A DNA stretch of 64,000 bases from Fictibacillus sp. b24 (GTDB taxonomy: Bacteria; Bacillota; Bacilli; Bacillales; Fictibacillaceae), in contig NZ_JAUCES010000005.1 of assembly GCF_030348825.1 (NCBI RefSeq), forward strand, positions 1,550,001-1,614,000, given 5' to 3'. The translations under genes and the position numbers were made by a program. This document shows, one piece after another, positions 7,572 through 17,266 of this stretch; the stretch's first letter is position 1, and each line of letters opens with the position of its first letter. The notes under the pieces are model-generated. The model saw nothing but the letters and a program-made list of their open reading frames with translations. It ran no database searches and was not told where the DNA came from.

Positions 7572-8019
7572 TCAGAAACATAAGGCATGGAACCAACAAG
7601 GGTTTAGTTTAATTGAAATGATGATCGTACTAATGATAATTGCGACAATTGGTGCAATCGCTTATCCTGCGTTTGATTCGTTTCGGAAAAATAGGGAAAC
7701 CGAATATTTTTTACGATCCTTCCAAAAAGACATCGTTCATATGCAGCAAAAAGCGATTAATGAAAATCGTATGTATGTTTTATCAATTGATAATGAAAAA
7801 CACGTTTATGAAGTAAGTGGCAACGCTTTAAAAAAGCCTTTAAAACGAGCTTTTCCAGAACACATACGTTTTGAAAGCTTTTCCATGTTATTAAGAGTTC
7901 AGTTTAATCAATACGGAAATATAAGTCGAGCAGGAACACTCTACATTCATTCTGCAAATGGTACGTATAAGATGGTTTTCCAGATTGGTAAAGGAAAGTT
8001 TTATGTTACGAAACAATAA
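7564..8019 (+). CDS. comGD: ComGD, minor competence pseudopilin
   Basis: ComGD is a 151-aa minor pseudopilin. The N terminus shows the prepilin motif QQGFSLIEMMIV, with cleavage expected after the glycine, followed by a hydrophobic helix to about residue 35. The GTG start at 7564 overlaps the end of comGC by 8 nt and indicates translational coupling. The rest is a soluble pilin-like domain. Minor pseudopilins prime pilus assembly together with ComGE, ComGF and ComGG. Confidence 0.92.
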   Translation: MSNQKHKAWNQQGFSLIEMMIVLMIIATIGAIAYPAFDSFRKNRETEYFLRSFQKDIVHMQQKAINENRMYVLSIDNEKHVYEVSGNALKKPLKRAFPEHIRFESFSMLLRVQFNQYGNISRAGTLYIHSANGTYKMVFQIGKGKFYVTKQ

Positions 8020-8335
8020 GGGATATCTGTTACTCGAAGCTATGTTGGGTGTTTTACTGATTTCCGCAGTGTGTTCTATTTGTTTACCGTTCATCTATGT
8101 GGCCTATCAAGAACAAAAAGCCTCTAAAGAACTCTTGTATGCTATGACAGAAGTAGATCTAGCTGCTGCTAAAAATAGTGAAGGTCAAGAGGAAGCTACA
8201 GAAAAAGAGTGGAGTCAAGATGGGATACGATATGAGTTAAAAACAAGAAAAGGTGTTACAGATGAGTATGAAATATGTATTACGTTTAATGGTTCTAACC
8301 ATAAAGAGTACACAACCTGTGCAAGTTCTTACTAA
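8003..8335 (+). CDS. comGE: ComGE, minor competence pseudopilin
   Basis: The 110-aa protein begins MLRNNKGYLLLEAMLG, a prepilin-like leader (cleavage after the glycine) with a hydrophobic helix up to about residue 32. I choose the ATG at 8003, which overlaps the end of comGD, over the longer open frame, because the pilin leader must be close to the N terminus. The C-terminal domain is short and acidic, ending in a cysteine-containing tail (TTCASSY). Sequence conservation in this family is weak, so the assignment rests on operon order plus the leader motif. Confidence 0.88.
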   Translation: MLRNNKGYLLLEAMLGVLLISAVCSICLPFIYVAYQEQKASKELLYAMTEVDLAAAKNSEGQEEATEKEWSQDGIRYELKTRKGVTDEYEICITFNGSNHKEYTTCASSY

Positions 8336-8753
8336 ACGGATTCTTCATAAAGATGGTCATACCTTTGTCGAAGCCATTATTTCACTTGGAGTTATGCTAA
8401 TACTTGCCTCACTTGTTCCGTTGCTGCTCTCCCCCATACAGAAACATCCTCCATCAATCCAACTTGAAGAAACAAGCGTATTTCTTTCCATGCTAGGAAA
8501 GGAAGTGAGGGAAGGGAAATCTGTAGAAATAAGAAATAACGGGTTGTACATTACTCAAACGACAGGTGATGTGCTAAGTTTTACAAAATATCATTCTCTT
8601 ATCCGTAAACAAGTGAATGGATTAGGACATGAGGTGTGGGTACAAAATATTCAAGAGATGCTGATTGAAAAGCAGTCTGATACATCCTTGAAAGTTACTG
8701 TTATTGATACCAAAGGAAAAGAACTAATGCGTGTATTTCGGAGGTTGAAATAA
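8289..8753 (+). CDS. comGF: ComGF, minor competence pseudopilin
   Basis: ComGF is a pseudopilin-related minor component. The product contains the atypical leader DGHTFVEAIISLGVMLILASLVPLLL, in which the glycine-X-threonine-phenylalanine-valine-glutamate pattern replaces the usual GFTLIE. The start is uncertain: ATG at 8289 (154 aa) and GTG at 8319 (144 aa) both overlap comGE and leave a short leader. The downstream domain is mixed alpha/beta and ends one nucleotide into comGG. Position as the sixth comG gene supports the name. Confidence 0.88.
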   Translation: MVLTIKSTQPVQVLTKRILHKDGHTFVEAIISLGVMLILASLVPLLLSPIQKHPPSIQLEETSVFLSMLGKEVREGKSVEIRNNGLYITQTTGDVLSFTKYHSLIRKQVNGLGHEVWVQNIQEMLIEKQSDTSLKVTVIDTKGKELMRVFRRLK

Positions 8754-9127
8754 TGGGTGAGAAGGGATTCGTATATCCGCTTGTTGTAATAATTTGTTTT
8801 ATGATGCTGATCTTCTTTAGTTTTGTTACAGAGAATGTATTTACTGAACGAGAGTTTGTTTATTTGCAAGAAGAACAAATGATTCAGGTTCGTCTGTTAC
8901 AGCAAGCCGTTGATCGCGCTTCTGAATGGATAGGTGAGGTTGTTTACTTCCCTTCAGAGCACATATTGAATGTGAACGAAGGTCTTATTAAAATAGTTGC
9001 CTTAAAAATCTCAGAAGAGGAAGTTGTATTTAATATTGACTCAGTCACAGCTCGCCAGCATACAAGAAGAGTGAAAGTGTATTATAATGTAAAGCAGAAG
9101 AGCGTCACAAAATGGGTGGAGGGTTAA
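8753..9127 (+). CDS. comGG: ComGG, competence pseudopilus minor component
   Basis: The 124-aa product has an N-terminal hydrophobic helix (VYPLVVIICFMMLIFFSF) preceded by a short charged leader, and a hydrophilic remainder. This architecture and the final position in the operon fit ComGG. Its ATG overlaps the comGF stop codon (TAATG), so it is translationally coupled. ComGG proteins are very divergent and the name is given mainly by context. Confidence 0.85.
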   Translation: MGEKGFVYPLVVIICFMMLIFFSFVTENVFTEREFVYLQEEQMIQVRLLQQAVDRASEWIGEVVYFPSEHILNVNEGLIKIVALKISEEEVVFNIDSVTARQHTRRVKVYYNVKQKSVTKWVEG

Positions 9128-9130
9128 ATT

Positions 9131-9670
9131 TTGAACACCATATACTTAGTCGGATTTATGGGTTGTGGAAAAACATCTGTAGGTAAACAGCTCTCTAAGC
9201 AGTTAGAAGTTCCACCTTATGATGTTGATTCGACCGTTGAAAAACTTAGAGGAAAGACCATAAAAGAAATCTTCCACAATGAAGGTGAAGAAGCATTCAG
9301 AAATTATGAATCTCTTGCCATTCGACAACTGCCGCTCGAGCATGCTGTAGTAATGACTGGAGGCGGAGCAGTCGTAAGGGAAGAAAATCTGTCTTATATG
9401 AAAAGTAAAGGAATCGTCATCTATTTAAAAACAAGTTTTCCTGTTCTATGGAATAGACTGATGAAAGAAAACGAAAGAAACAAACGACCAATATTATTAA
9501 CTCGAACGAAAGAAGAAGTTCAAGCTCTTTTTCATGAAAGAAGCAAGTATTATGAGAAAAGTGATATCGAAATCGTCACTGATCATTTCACGACTGAAGA
9601 AGTATGTCATCAAATCCTCGAGAAGTTAAATCGTTTAAATACGGAGCAATTGGACAAAACTAAGAAGTGA
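9131..9670 (+). CDS. aroK: shikimate kinase
   Basis: AroK phosphorylates shikimate at the 3-hydroxyl with ATP, in aromatic amino acid biosynthesis. The 179-aa cytosolic protein shows the P-loop GFMGCGKTSVGK at residues 8–19, the shikimate-binding region VDSTVEKLRGKTI, and MTGGGAVVR. The lid and adenine loop follow as NKRPILL. The start is TTG at 9131, only 3 nt after comGG, so transcription probably reads through from the competence operon. aroQ, another shikimate-pathway gene, lies about 17 kb downstream. Confidence 0.93.
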   Translation: MNTIYLVGFMGCGKTSVGKQLSKQLEVPPYDVDSTVEKLRGKTIKEIFHNEGEEAFRNYESLAIRQLPLEHAVVMTGGGAVVREENLSYMKSKGIVIYLKTSFPVLWNRLMKENERNKRPILLTRTKEEVQALFHERSKYYEKSDIEIVTDHFTTEEVCHQILEKLNRLNTEQLDKTKK

Positions 9671-9695
9671 TTGTTATTTAAAAGGAGTTTTGTCA

Positions 9696-9884
9696 ATGGC
9701 TGCAGGTACTGACGTTATTAAATTTCTCACGCAAAAAATTGTAAAATATTTAGATGAACCAAAAGGGGTAAGAAAGGAAAGACGAATTTCTAAAAAAAAT
9801 GAAAGAGAGCCTTTGCTCACCTATTTGTTTGGTGTTGTTCCGATGGGTCTTGGATTAGCATTTCGAAAAAAAAGAAGAAAATAG
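9696..9884 (+). CDS. yqzE: YqzE family small protein
   Basis: This 62-aa basic protein starts at the ATG at 9696, 9 nt after AAAGGAG. It has an amphipathic N-terminal part (DVIKFLTQKIVKYLDEP), a basic linker, and one short hydrophobic stretch (LLTYLFGVVPMGLGLAF) before a lysine/arginine tail. Size and location directly downstream of the comG region match B. subtilis YqzE, whose function is unknown. It may be a small membrane-associated protein. Confidence 0.8.
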   Translation: MAAGTDVIKFLTQKIVKYLDEPKGVRKERRISKKNEREPLLTYLFGVVPMGLGLAFRKKRRK

Positions 9885-9902
9885 GGATTGGCTGGAAAAA
9901 GG

Positions 9903-9936
9903 AAGAGCCGGGTACAGAACCTGGCTCTTATTTTTA
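9903..9936 (+). terminator. intrinsic terminator after comG-aroK-yqzE
   Basis: AAGAGCC pairs with GGCTCTT around an internal GGT/AACC extension, and a T-rich tract follows. It lies between the convergent yqzE and yqhG genes. Confidence 0.8.
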
Positions 9937-9946
9937 TTCTGATGTT

Positions 9947-10723
9947 TCATGCAAGGTAAAAGAGTCCCCCGTTAATGATCTCTACGATAATTTTCGGTTC
10001 GTATTGTGTACGGAGTGCTTCTTTCTCTACATGATAGGCATCTGGTTTTGTAAGAGAATCCTCATAAAAGCTCTCCAATAAATCCTGATCTTCTTTCCAA
10101 CGGTTCCTCGCATCTTCTGCCCAAGTGTGGTCATCTGCATCAATCACTTCTTGGATTTTGTTCTCCAATCTTTTAATTGCACTCTGAGGCTTAATAAATG
10201 GAGAAAGTGTATAACAAAAGTCTGGTATTCGTTTCGTTAATAACATTTTTTGAAGACGCGTATGAAATTGATCTTCAATCGTTCCATTGATCAATTGAAT
10301 CCCATAAGAAAGCACTCGATCTTTCTTTTGATCGCATTGATAGGTTACTTTAACGTTTAGACAGAGCCATGGCTGCAGCGGCACTTGTGCACCTTGTTGG
10401 GGAACAGACTCATATAGGCGAATAAAAGATGCAAGCTTTTTCGTTGAGCCGAATATTTGGTGCAGCCGTGGTGATCCAAAATGGATAAATTCACCTTTCC
10501 CATCAGGTGCTTGCTGTTGTCCTGTTACGAGTGTCAACGTCATCGGATTTGGTGTACCGCCGGTTTTCTCAAGATAATGCCAGTAGAACGGGCGATTCAT
10601 TAAAACTTTGTCTAGTTCTGTGGTCAATTGAACTTTCATATAACTAAAGTTCTTTTCTAAGATTCGGCATTCATTTGCATCAAAATATCGTTCAAGAAAG
10701 CGATGTATCTCGTGCTGCTGCAT
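9947..10723 (-). CDS. yqhG: YqhG family protein
   Basis: The 258-aa product matches YqhG in size and in its place directly downstream of the SNF2-type helicase gene yqhH. It is a soluble protein with no signal sequence. The gene overlaps the 3' end of yqhH by about 32 nt, indicating translational coupling and probable functional association. Several conserved aromatic motifs (PFYWHYLEKTGG, HFGSPRLHQIF) are typical of the family as I recall it. The biochemical role is unknown; a part in helicase or nucleoprotein function is inference from the pairing. Confidence 0.82.
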   Translation of the reverse strand: MQQHEIHRFLERYFDANECRILEKNFSYMKVQLTTELDKVLMNRPFYWHYLEKTGGTPNPMTLTLVTGQQQAPDGKGEFIHFGSPRLHQIFGSTKKLASFIRLYESVPQQGAQVPLQPWLCLNVKVTYQCDQKKDRVLSYGIQLINGTIEDQFHTRLQKMLLTKRIPDFCYTLSPFIKPQSAIKRLENKIQEVIDADDHTWAEDARNRWKEDQDLLESFYEDSLTKPDAYHVEKEALRTQYEPKIIVEIINGGLFYLA

Positions 10724-12389
10724 GCTCTTCCCATCCTTTCTGTTTTATTCCGCCGTCGAGGTTGATTAAGGAAGCAAGATTGTCCATCTTCACTCGAATC
10801 TCACCTTCACTATCAGACGTGTTCATGATATCTGCAATATGACGTTCAATATTTTTAATCTCAAATTTTGTTAAGATCTCATCTAGCTCTCCGATAACAC
10901 TTTCAAATAGATTAATTTTGTTGTATAGCAGGTTTAAAATGTGCTCTTCAATTGTGTTTTGAGTGGCAAAGTTGTAGATATGAACATCACCTTGCTGACC
11001 GATACGGTGGATACGTCCGATACGCTGCTCAATCCGCATGGGGTTCCATGGCAGATCATAGTTTATGATGTGCTGACAGAATTGAAGGTTAATTCCTTCT
11101 CCACCTGCTTCAGTTGCAATCAATACTTGAGCACGTGTTTTAAAGAGATGAGTCATCCAATCTTTTTTACTTCTTTTAAATCCGCCTCTAAACGGAACAG
11201 AAGAGATGCCATGCTGCTGCAAAAACCACTGTAAATACAATTGAGTAGCACGATACTCTGTAAAAATGATGACCTTAGAATCAATGGATTGAATCAGTTC
11301 TAAAGCTTTTAATGCTTTGGAGTTTTGTTCGACCAACTCAATTTTCTTCATCAATTCCACGATTCTGTTTTCCATCAAGGTAGTAGGAACTTCTTTTTGC
11401 AGCATATTTTTGAGTGTTAAAAAAACAGCTTCACGTGAACTGCATGCTTCACGCTGCAATGTAACGATAGAGAACTTACTTCTCTCAAAGTATGGATCAC
11501 GCTTTAGTTTGGAGATTTCATCGTAAAGGTCACGTTCGGTTTTTGATAATGTAATAGGTATCGTTTTGACGAGCCGCTTCGGCCATTTTAGACCCGTTTC
11601 TTCTCTTCTGTTACGAACCATAACCTTGTTAACAAGCTGTTTGAGCTTTTCTTCATTTTTCAGCGAAGATTTATCTTCTTTAAAATCTTTATCAAAGTTC
11701 TCTCTGTTTCCTAGATGCCCAGGTTTTAATAAAGATACGAGATTAAAAATCTCCTCAACTCTATTTTGTACGGGAGTGGCTGTTAACAACAAGCAGAACT
11801 TCTTTTTTAACAGCTGTACAAATTCATAGTTTTTTGTTTTTTTGTTTTTGAGTTTGTGTGCTTCATCTATAATAACAAGATCATAATCCTGATTTAGCAC
11901 GATATCACGGTGGGGAGCACGCTTGGCAGTATCAATCGAAGACACAACAACGTCGCATTGTTCCCAGACGTAAGCTTTTTTCTGTGCAATAGCAGGTATA
12001 AAGAACTTTTGATTCAATTCATTTGTCCATTGAATAACAAGTGAAGCTGGAACAAGAATTAGAATCTTTTTTGCCAGTCGTCTAATCATGTATTCTTTTA
12101 ATATTAATCCTGCTTCAATCGTTTTTCCTAGTCCAACTTCATCTGCCAAAATTGCTTTTCCGTTCATCTGTTCTATAACGGTTGTTGCAACGTCCAGCTG
12201 ATGAGGCAGAAAAGTCATCTGTGGCAGATGATCTGGAGCTTGAAGTCCTAGAAAATCAGGAATTGCCAGGTGATGTTCTGCCTCTAATGCTAAGTTATAC
12301 AATTCCCAATTGGCCCAAGGTCCATCTTCTTCCACGCGCTTAAAAAAGTCATCGTGCCAATCTCGCTGAAACTGAACGTCGATTTTCAT
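10692..12389 (-). CDS. yqhH: SNF2-family DEAD/DEAH helicase, YqhH
   Basis: This is a 565-aa SNF2-type ATPase related to RapA/HepA. Walker A is DEVGLGKT at residues 83–90, the Walker B DEAH box is at 175–178 (VIIDEAHKLKN), motif III is LTATPVQN, and motif VI is QRIGRIHRIGQ in the C-terminal RecA lobe. Such proteins remodel protein–nucleic-acid complexes, for instance RNA polymerase, using ATP. I choose the ATG at 12389 (AAAGGAAA upstream) over an open extension to 12425. It is transcribed divergently from the gcv operon, with yqhG downstream. Confidence 0.9.
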   Translation of the reverse strand: MKIDVQFQRDWHDDFFKRVEEDGPWANWELYNLALEAEHHLAIPDFLGLQAPDHLPQMTFLPHQLDVATTVIEQMNGKAILADEVGLGKTIEAGLILKEYMIRRLAKKILILVPASLVIQWTNELNQKFFIPAIAQKKAYVWEQCDVVVSSIDTAKRAPHRDIVLNQDYDLVIIDEAHKLKNKKTKNYEFVQLLKKKFCLLLTATPVQNRVEEIFNLVSLLKPGHLGNRENFDKDFKEDKSSLKNEEKLKQLVNKVMVRNRREETGLKWPKRLVKTIPITLSKTERDLYDEISKLKRDPYFERSKFSIVTLQREACSSREAVFLTLKNMLQKEVPTTLMENRIVELMKKIELVEQNSKALKALELIQSIDSKVIIFTEYRATQLYLQWFLQQHGISSVPFRGGFKRSKKDWMTHLFKTRAQVLIATEAGGEGINLQFCQHIINYDLPWNPMRIEQRIGRIHRIGQQGDVHIYNFATQNTIEEHILNLLYNKINLFESVIGELDEILTKFEIKNIERHIADIMNTSDSEGEIRVKMDNLASLINLDGGIKQKGWEEHAAARDTSLS

Positions 12390-12515
12390 AACGGATTTCC
12401 TTTCTTTAAAAAAGTTCGTTGCCATTCCATTTGTAAAAATGATAGGATAATAATGTAGTAAACATAGTAATAGTATGTGCGACCTTGGACAATAACATAC
12501 TCGCGAATGAAAGTA

Positions 12516-12684
12516 AGAGGAGAGACTGCGTTAGCGGCGCCGAAGGAGCAAACAATTGTGAAACTCTCAGGCAAAAAGACTCTTGCTAGACGCATCTCTG
12601 GAGAGTGCTTTTTAATAGATGAAAGCCACCAACGAAGAAACTCAATGATATTTTGAGAAACTTACAGGTTGCAGGACAGAGGAT
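12516..12684 (+). ncRNA. tandem glycine riboswitch controlling gcvT-gcvPA-gcvPB
   Basis: Two glycine aptamer-like units are present. The first (about 12516–12609) contains GGAGAGA, GCCGAAGGAGCAAAC, AAACTCTCAGGC and CTCTGGAGAG. The second (about 12619–12684) contains CCACCAACGAAGAAACTC, GAAACTTACAGGT and AGGACAGAGG. These are the hallmark segments of the gcvT element. The tail of the second aptamer (AGGACAGA) is also the 5' arm of a terminator, so glycine binding would disrupt the terminator and switch the operon on, as in B. subtilis. Confidence 0.93.
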
Positions 12685-12717
12685 CCCATTTTAAGGGGTC
12701 TTTCTGTCCTTTTTTTG
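12673..12717 (+). terminator. riboswitch-controlled terminator (expression platform)
   Basis: AGGACAGA (12673–12680) pairs with TCTGTCCT (12703–12710) and is followed by a T-run. The 5' arm is shared with the P1 region of the second glycine aptamer, giving mutually exclusive structures. Confidence 0.85.
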
Positions 12718-12764
12718 TCCAGAAAAGTCCGAAAATTTTTAAGTATGAAAAAGGAGGAATTCAC

Positions 12765-13865
12765 ATGGCTACATTGTTACGAACACCGCTATTCGAAACA
12801 TACAAAGAACACGGTGGAAAAGTAATTGATTTTGGTGGTTGGGAATTGCCTGTTCAGTTCTCAAGCATTAAAGAGGAACACGAGGCTGTTAGAACAAAAG
12901 CAGGTTTATTCGATGTATCTCACATGGGAGAATTTGATGTACGAGGACCGAATGCATTATCGTTCCTGCAATATACGATGACCAATGATGTTTCTAAACT
13001 TCAAAACGGCCAGGCTCAATATACGGCTATGTGCTATGAAAACGGCGGTACAGTGGATGATCTTTTAATTTATAAAAGAGATGAAAACGATTACTTGCTC
13101 GTTGTGAATGCCTCTAATATTGAAAAAGATTTCGAATGGCTAAACAGCAAAAAGCCAGAAGGTGTAGAACTTGTAAATGTTTCTCCTGAATATGCACAGC
13201 TTGCAATCCAAGGACCTAAAGCAGAAGAAATTTTACAGAAGCTAACAGATACAGATCTTTCTGAGATCGGATTCTTCCGTTTTAAAGAAGATGTATCACT
13301 AGCTGGAATCTCCGCCCTTGTTTCTCGAACAGGCTATACGGGAGAAGATGGCTTTGAAATTTATTTAAAAACTGAACATGCAGAAAAGCTGTGGAGATCT
13401 TTGCTTGAAGCGGGCCATGAAGACGGCTTGCGCCCGGCTGGACTCGGGGCGCGCGACACTTTACGCTTTGAAGCTAAACTTGCTCTATACGGTCAAGAAC
13501 TTACAAAAGAGATCACTCCAATAGAAGCTGGTATCGGATTCGCAGTGAAAACAGATAAAGAAGCAGATTTTATCGGCAAAGAAGTACTGGCAGAACAAAA
13601 GAAAAATGGAGCGCCAAGGAAGCTTGTCGGCATTGAGATGATCGATAAAGGTATCCCGCGGTCTCATTATGAAGTATATAAGGGCGATGTGAAGATTGGA
13701 GAAGTTACAACCGGGACACAATCGCCAACATTAAAGAAAAATTTAGGCCTTGCTTTGCTTGAAAAGGACTTTACAGAGCTAGGTACTGAAGTGGAAGTAC
13801 AGATTCGCCAAAAACGCTTAAAAGCAAAAGTTGTTGCTTCACCATTTTATAAACGAGGAAAATAG
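12765..13865 (+). CDS. gcvT: glycine cleavage system T protein (aminomethyltransferase)
   Basis: GcvT transfers the methylene unit from aminomethyl-lipoyl H protein to tetrahydrofolate and releases ammonia. The 366-aa protein begins [20 protein letters not shown] choose the ATG at 12765 because AAGGAGG lies 8 nt upstream and the open frame further upstream crosses the riboswitch terminator. The folate-binding motif region ([25 protein letters not shown]) is intact. It is the first gene of gcvT-gcvPA-gcvPB under the glycine riboswitch. The H protein gene is not in this window. Confidence 0.96.
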   Translation: MATLLRTPLFETYKEHGGKVIDFGGWELPVQFSSIKEEHEAVRTKAGLFDVSHMGEFDVRGPNALSFLQYTMTNDVSKLQNGQAQYTAMCYENGGTVDDLLIYKRDENDYLLVVNASNIEKDFEWLNSKKPEGVELVNVSPEYAQLAIQGPKAEEILQKLTDTDLSEIGFFRFKEDVSLAGISALVSRTGYTGEDGFEIYLKTEHAEKLWRSLLEAGHEDGLRPAGLGARDTLRFEAKLALYGQELTKEITPIEAGIGFAVKTDKEADFIGKEVLAEQKKNGAPRKLVGIEMIDKGIPRSHYEVYKGDVKIGEVTTGTQSPTLKKNLGLALLEKDFTELGTEVEVQIRQKRLKAKVVASPFYKRGK

Positions 13866-13886
13866 AGTTTTTAAGGAGGAGAAACC

Positions 13887-15251
13887 ATGACATTCCGCTA
13901 TTTGCCAATGACAGCCCAAGATAAAAAGGAAATGCTTGAAACGATTGGAATTGAAACGACAGAAGATCTTTTTCAAGATATTCCAGAAGAAGTTCGCTTT
14001 AAAGGACGTTTACAAATTGAGGAAGCTTTGTCTGAGCCTGAGCTCGTGAAAGAAATGGGCCGTTTGGCTGCGTTAAATAAAAATACAAAAGAACATGCAT
14101 CATTCTTAGGAGCTGGTGTGTATGATCACTATACTCCATCGATCGTAAATCATATGCTTCTTCGCTCTGAGTTTTACACAGCATATACGCCATATCAGCC
14201 TGAAATCTCACAAGGTGAACTTCAAGCGATCTTCGAATTCCAAACGATGATCTGTGAATTAACCGGTATGGATGTTGCCAACTCTTCCATGTATGATGGC
14301 GGAACTGCACTTGCTGAAGCGGGTCTTCTATCTGCAGCGCAAACTCGCAGAAAGAAAATCGTTGTATCCAAGTCCGTTCATCCAGAATCTCGTGATGTAC
14401 TGAAGACTTATGCTAAAGGACAGCATCTACAAGTAGTAGAAGTTGAAATGGAAGATGGAATGACTTCACTTAACGCTTTGCGTGCTGAAGTGGATGAAGA
14501 AACGGCATGTGTAATCGTGCAATATCCAAACTTCTTCGGACAGATTGAACCGTTAAAAGAGATTGAAGAAATCGTTCATGGAGCGAAAGGAATGTTTGTT
14601 GTTTCTTCAAACCCGCTAGCTTTAGGTGCCCTCACTCCTCCAGGGAAATTTGGTGCAGATATCGTCGTAGGTGACGCACAGCCATTTGGTATCGCTCAAG
14701 GATTTGGCGGTCCTCACTGTGGATATTTTGCTGTAACAACTAAACTAATGCGTAAAGTTCCTGGTCGACTAGTAGGTCAAACACTTGATGAAGACGGAAA
14801 GCGCGGCTTTGTATTAACGCTTCAAGCGAGAGAACAGCACATCAGACGTGATAAAGCAACAAGTAACATTTGTTCAAACCAAGCGCTAAATGCTCTTGCT
14901 GCATCCATTGCCATGACAGCTCTTGGAAAGCAAGGTGTTAAAGAAGTGGCTCACCAAAATATCCAGAAAGCACACTATGCAAAAAAAGTGCTTGAAGAAA
15001 AAGGCTTTAAAACAGCTTTTAATGGACCGTTCTTTAACGAATTTGTCATTGAATTAAAGTGTTCTGCAAAAGAAGTGAATCAAAAGTTATTAGAATCAGG
15101 AATAATTGGAGGCTATGATTTAGGTCTATCGTATTCAGAACTAAAAAATCATATGCTTTTAGCTGTTACTGAAGTGAGAACAAAAGAAGAAATCGATCAG
15201 CTTGCAAATGTATTGGAGGGATTAGCATGCGTACAGAACATCAGTCACTAA
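13887..15251 (+). CDS. gcvPA: glycine dehydrogenase (decarboxylating) subunit 1
   Basis: GcvPA is the non-PLP-binding half of the split P protein found in Firmicutes. With GcvPB it decarboxylates glycine and loads the aminomethyl group on lipoylated H protein. At 454 aa it has the usual length and the family signature [21 protein letters not shown]. It starts 21 nt after gcvT with an AAGGAGGAG site and overlaps gcvPB by 25 nt, which fits stoichiometric production of an alpha2beta2 enzyme. Confidence 0.96.
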   Translation: MTFRYLPMTAQDKKEMLETIGIETTEDLFQDIPEEVRFKGRLQIEEALSEPELVKEMGRLAALNKNTKEHASFLGAGVYDHYTPSIVNHMLLRSEFYTAYTPYQPEISQGELQAIFEFQTMICELTGMDVANSSMYDGGTALAEAGLLSAAQTRRKKIVVSKSVHPESRDVLKTYAKGQHLQVVEVEMEDGMTSLNALRAEVDEETACVIVQYPNFFGQIEPLKEIEEIVHGAKGMFVVSSNPLALGALTPPGKFGADIVVGDAQPFGIAQGFGGPHCGYFAVTTKLMRKVPGRLVGQTLDEDGKRGFVLTLQAREQHIRRDKATSNICSNQALNALAASIAMTALGKQGVKEVAHQNIQKAHYAKKVLEEKGFKTAFNGPFFNEFVIELKCSAKEVNQKLLESGIIGGYDLGLSYSELKNHMLLAVTEVRTKEEIDQLANVLEGLACVQNISH

Positions 15252-16690
15252 TTTTTGAATTGTCAAAGCCAGGTCGAGTGGGATACAGCATTCCTGAACT
15301 TGACGTTCCAGAAGTAAATGTGGAGTCAATTATTCCATCTGATTATTTGCGTACAGAAGAAGCTGACCTTCCTGAAGTTTCTGAGCTTCAAATCGTCCGT
15401 CATTATACAGCATTATCCAATCGTAACCATGGAGTTGATTCTGGTTTTTATCCCCTTGGTTCATGTACAATGAAATACAATCCAAAAATCAATGAAGATG
15501 TTGCACGTTTTCCTGGTTTTGCCCATATTCATCCTCTCCAAGATGAAGAGACGGTACAAGGTGCAATGGAAATGATGTACCGCTTGCAAACATCTCTAGC
15601 TGAGATTACAGGTATGGATGAAGTAACGCTTCAGCCGGCAGCTGGTGCACATGGTGAGTGGACAGGTCTTATGATGATCCGTGCTTATCATGAAGCAAAC
15701 GGAGACTTTAATCGAACGAAAGTTATCGTTCCAGATTCAGCTCACGGAACGAACCCAGCATCTGCGACCGTTGCAGGTTTCGAATCGATTACCGTAAAAT
15801 CGGATGAGCGCGGTCTTGTTGATTTAGAAGACTTAAAACGAGTAGTCGATCAAGATGTTGCTGCCCTTATGCTTACAAATCCAAATACATTAGGACTTTT
15901 TGAAGAACATATTTTAGAGATGGCAAAGATTGTCCATGAAGCTGGCGGCAAGCTTTATTATGATGGTGCGAATGCGAACGCGATCTTAGGTTTTGCTAGA
16001 CCTGGGGATATGGGCTTTGATGTTGTTCACTTGAATCTGCATAAAACATTTACAGGACCACATGGTGGCGGAGGACCTGGATCAGGACCAGTCGGAGTGA
16101 AAGCGGATTTAATCCCATTCTTGCCAAAACCAGTACTTGTCAAAGAAAACGATGTTTACAAATTTGAGTACAATCGTCCGCAATCAATCGGACGTGTTAA
16201 ACCTTTCTACGGTAACTTTGGGATTAACGTTCGTGCGTTTACGTACATCATGACGATGGGGCCTGATGGATTGCGCCAAGTGTCTGAAAATGCAGTGTTG
16301 AACGCAAACTATATGATGCGCCGTCTGGAGCCTCATTTTGATCTGCCGTTTACACAGCACTGTAAACACGAGTTCGTATTATCTGGACGCCGTCAGAAGA
16401 AGTTAGGTGTAAGAACACTCGATATTGCAAAACGTCTTTTAGACTTTGGCTATCACCCGCCAACCATTTACTTCCCATTAAGTGTAGAAGAAGCAATTAT
16501 GATCGAGCCGACTGAAACTGAGTCTAAAGAAACTCTTGATGAATTTATTGAAAAGATGATTCAGATTTCAAAAGAAGCAGAAGAAACACCTGAAATCGTT
16601 CAAGAAGCACCTCACACAACAGTTGTAAAAAGATTGGATGAAGCAACAGCAGCTAGAAAGCCAATCTTAAAGTACAGCAAACAAGTATAA
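15227..16690 (+). CDS. gcvPB: glycine dehydrogenase (decarboxylating) subunit 2
   Basis: GcvPB is the PLP-carrying half of the P protein (487 aa). The cofactor lysine is expected at K273 in [14 protein letters not shown], preceded by the PLP-binding DGANANA segment (246–252) and followed by a glycine-rich loop. The start lies inside the end of gcvPA. The C-terminal 30 residues are acidic and less conserved. Together with GcvT, H protein and the E3 dihydrolipoyl dehydrogenase this forms the glycine cleavage system. Confidence 0.96.
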   Translation: MRTEHQSLIFELSKPGRVGYSIPELDVPEVNVESIIPSDYLRTEEADLPEVSELQIVRHYTALSNRNHGVDSGFYPLGSCTMKYNPKINEDVARFPGFAHIHPLQDEETVQGAMEMMYRLQTSLAEITGMDEVTLQPAAGAHGEWTGLMMIRAYHEANGDFNRTKVIVPDSAHGTNPASATVAGFESITVKSDERGLVDLEDLKRVVDQDVAALMLTNPNTLGLFEEHILEMAKIVHEAGGKLYYDGANANAILGFARPGDMGFDVVHLNLHKTFTGPHGGGGPGSGPVGVKADLIPFLPKPVLVKENDVYKFEYNRPQSIGRVKPFYGNFGINVRAFTYIMTMGPDGLRQVSENAVLNANYMMRRLEPHFDLPFTQHCKHEFVLSGRRQKKLGVRTLDIAKRLLDFGYHPPTIYFPLSVEEAIMIEPTETESKETLDEFIEKMIQISKEAEETPEIVQEAPHTTVVKRLDEATAARKPILKYSKQV

Positions 16691-16700
16691 AATACAAAAA

Positions 16701-16734
16701 AAGCAGCCCGTTTTTTTGAATGGGCTGCTTTTAT
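16701..16734 (+). terminator. bidirectional terminator between gcvPB and yqhL
   Basis: AAGCAGCCC (16701–16709) pairs with GGGCTGCTT (16722–16730). A-rich sequence lies on the left and T on the right, so it can serve both the gcv operon and the convergent yqhL gene. Confidence 0.8.
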
Positions 16735-16739
16735 ATGTG

Positions 16740-17117
16740 TTAATTTGATTTTACTCGGCCTGTCCATTTTCTGAACCCGCCATGTAAATGATGCAGTTGG
16801 CCGTACTTCTTCTTCTTAAGGAAGTTGGCTGCACGAGCACTTCTGAATCCGCTCTCGCAATATAAATAAACAGGCTGGTCGTTACGAACTTCCTTCAATC
16901 TTTGTCTCATTTGAGATAAGGGAATGTTGCGGGCTCCTAAAATATGACCCTTTTTAAACTCTTCAGGTTCACGGACATCAATCAATTGAGCCTTACGATA
17001 ACCTGCCTTGAACTCTTCTTCGTTTAATGTCTTTAAAAATCTCTTTTGGTATAGACCCATACCAATCACATAGGCCAATAAAGCTACCACGATACCTGCT
17101 AAAACTATCCATCCCAT
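16740..17117 (-). CDS. yqhL: membrane-anchored rhodanese-like protein, YqhL
   Basis: The 125-aa protein has one N-terminal transmembrane helix (residues 2–22) followed by a single rhodanese domain. The active-site loop is CESGFRSA with the catalytic cysteine at C87, and the upstream LIDVREPEEF motif is complete. Rhodanese domains carry sulfur as a persulfide; the physiological acceptor of YqhL is not shown by the sequence. It is encoded convergently to gcvPB and divergently to lipM, as in B. subtilis. Confidence 0.9.
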   Translation of the reverse strand: MGWIVLAGIVVALLAYVIGMGLYQKRFLKTLNEEEFKAGYRKAQLIDVREPEEFKKGHILGARNIPLSQMRQRLKEVRNDQPVYLYCESGFRSARAANFLKKKKYGQLHHLHGGFRKWTGRVKSN

Positions 17118-17206
17118 AACGCTTGCACTCCTTTAAACAATCTACCACAATTATAGCGGTGGATCGCTATATAGGCAAAAGAAAAATCTAACTTTAAGCG
17201 ATTGTT

Positions 17207-17234
17207 TTGACACATACTCCGAATTTGGTACACT
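17207..17234 (+). promoter_or_regulatory. sigma-A-type promoter of lipM
   Basis: A consensus -35 TTGACA (17207–17212) and a -10 TACACT (17229–17234) are separated by 16 nt, about 30 nt upstream of the likely lipM start. Confidence 0.65.
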
Positions 17235-17266
17235 AGTTACGAATGAATGGCAGGGAGACGAAAAAC

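Noticed and set aside
12669-12764. N-terminal extension of gcvT
   Set aside because: It would start inside the riboswitch terminator; the ATG at 12765 has a proper ribosome binding site and the conserved N terminus.
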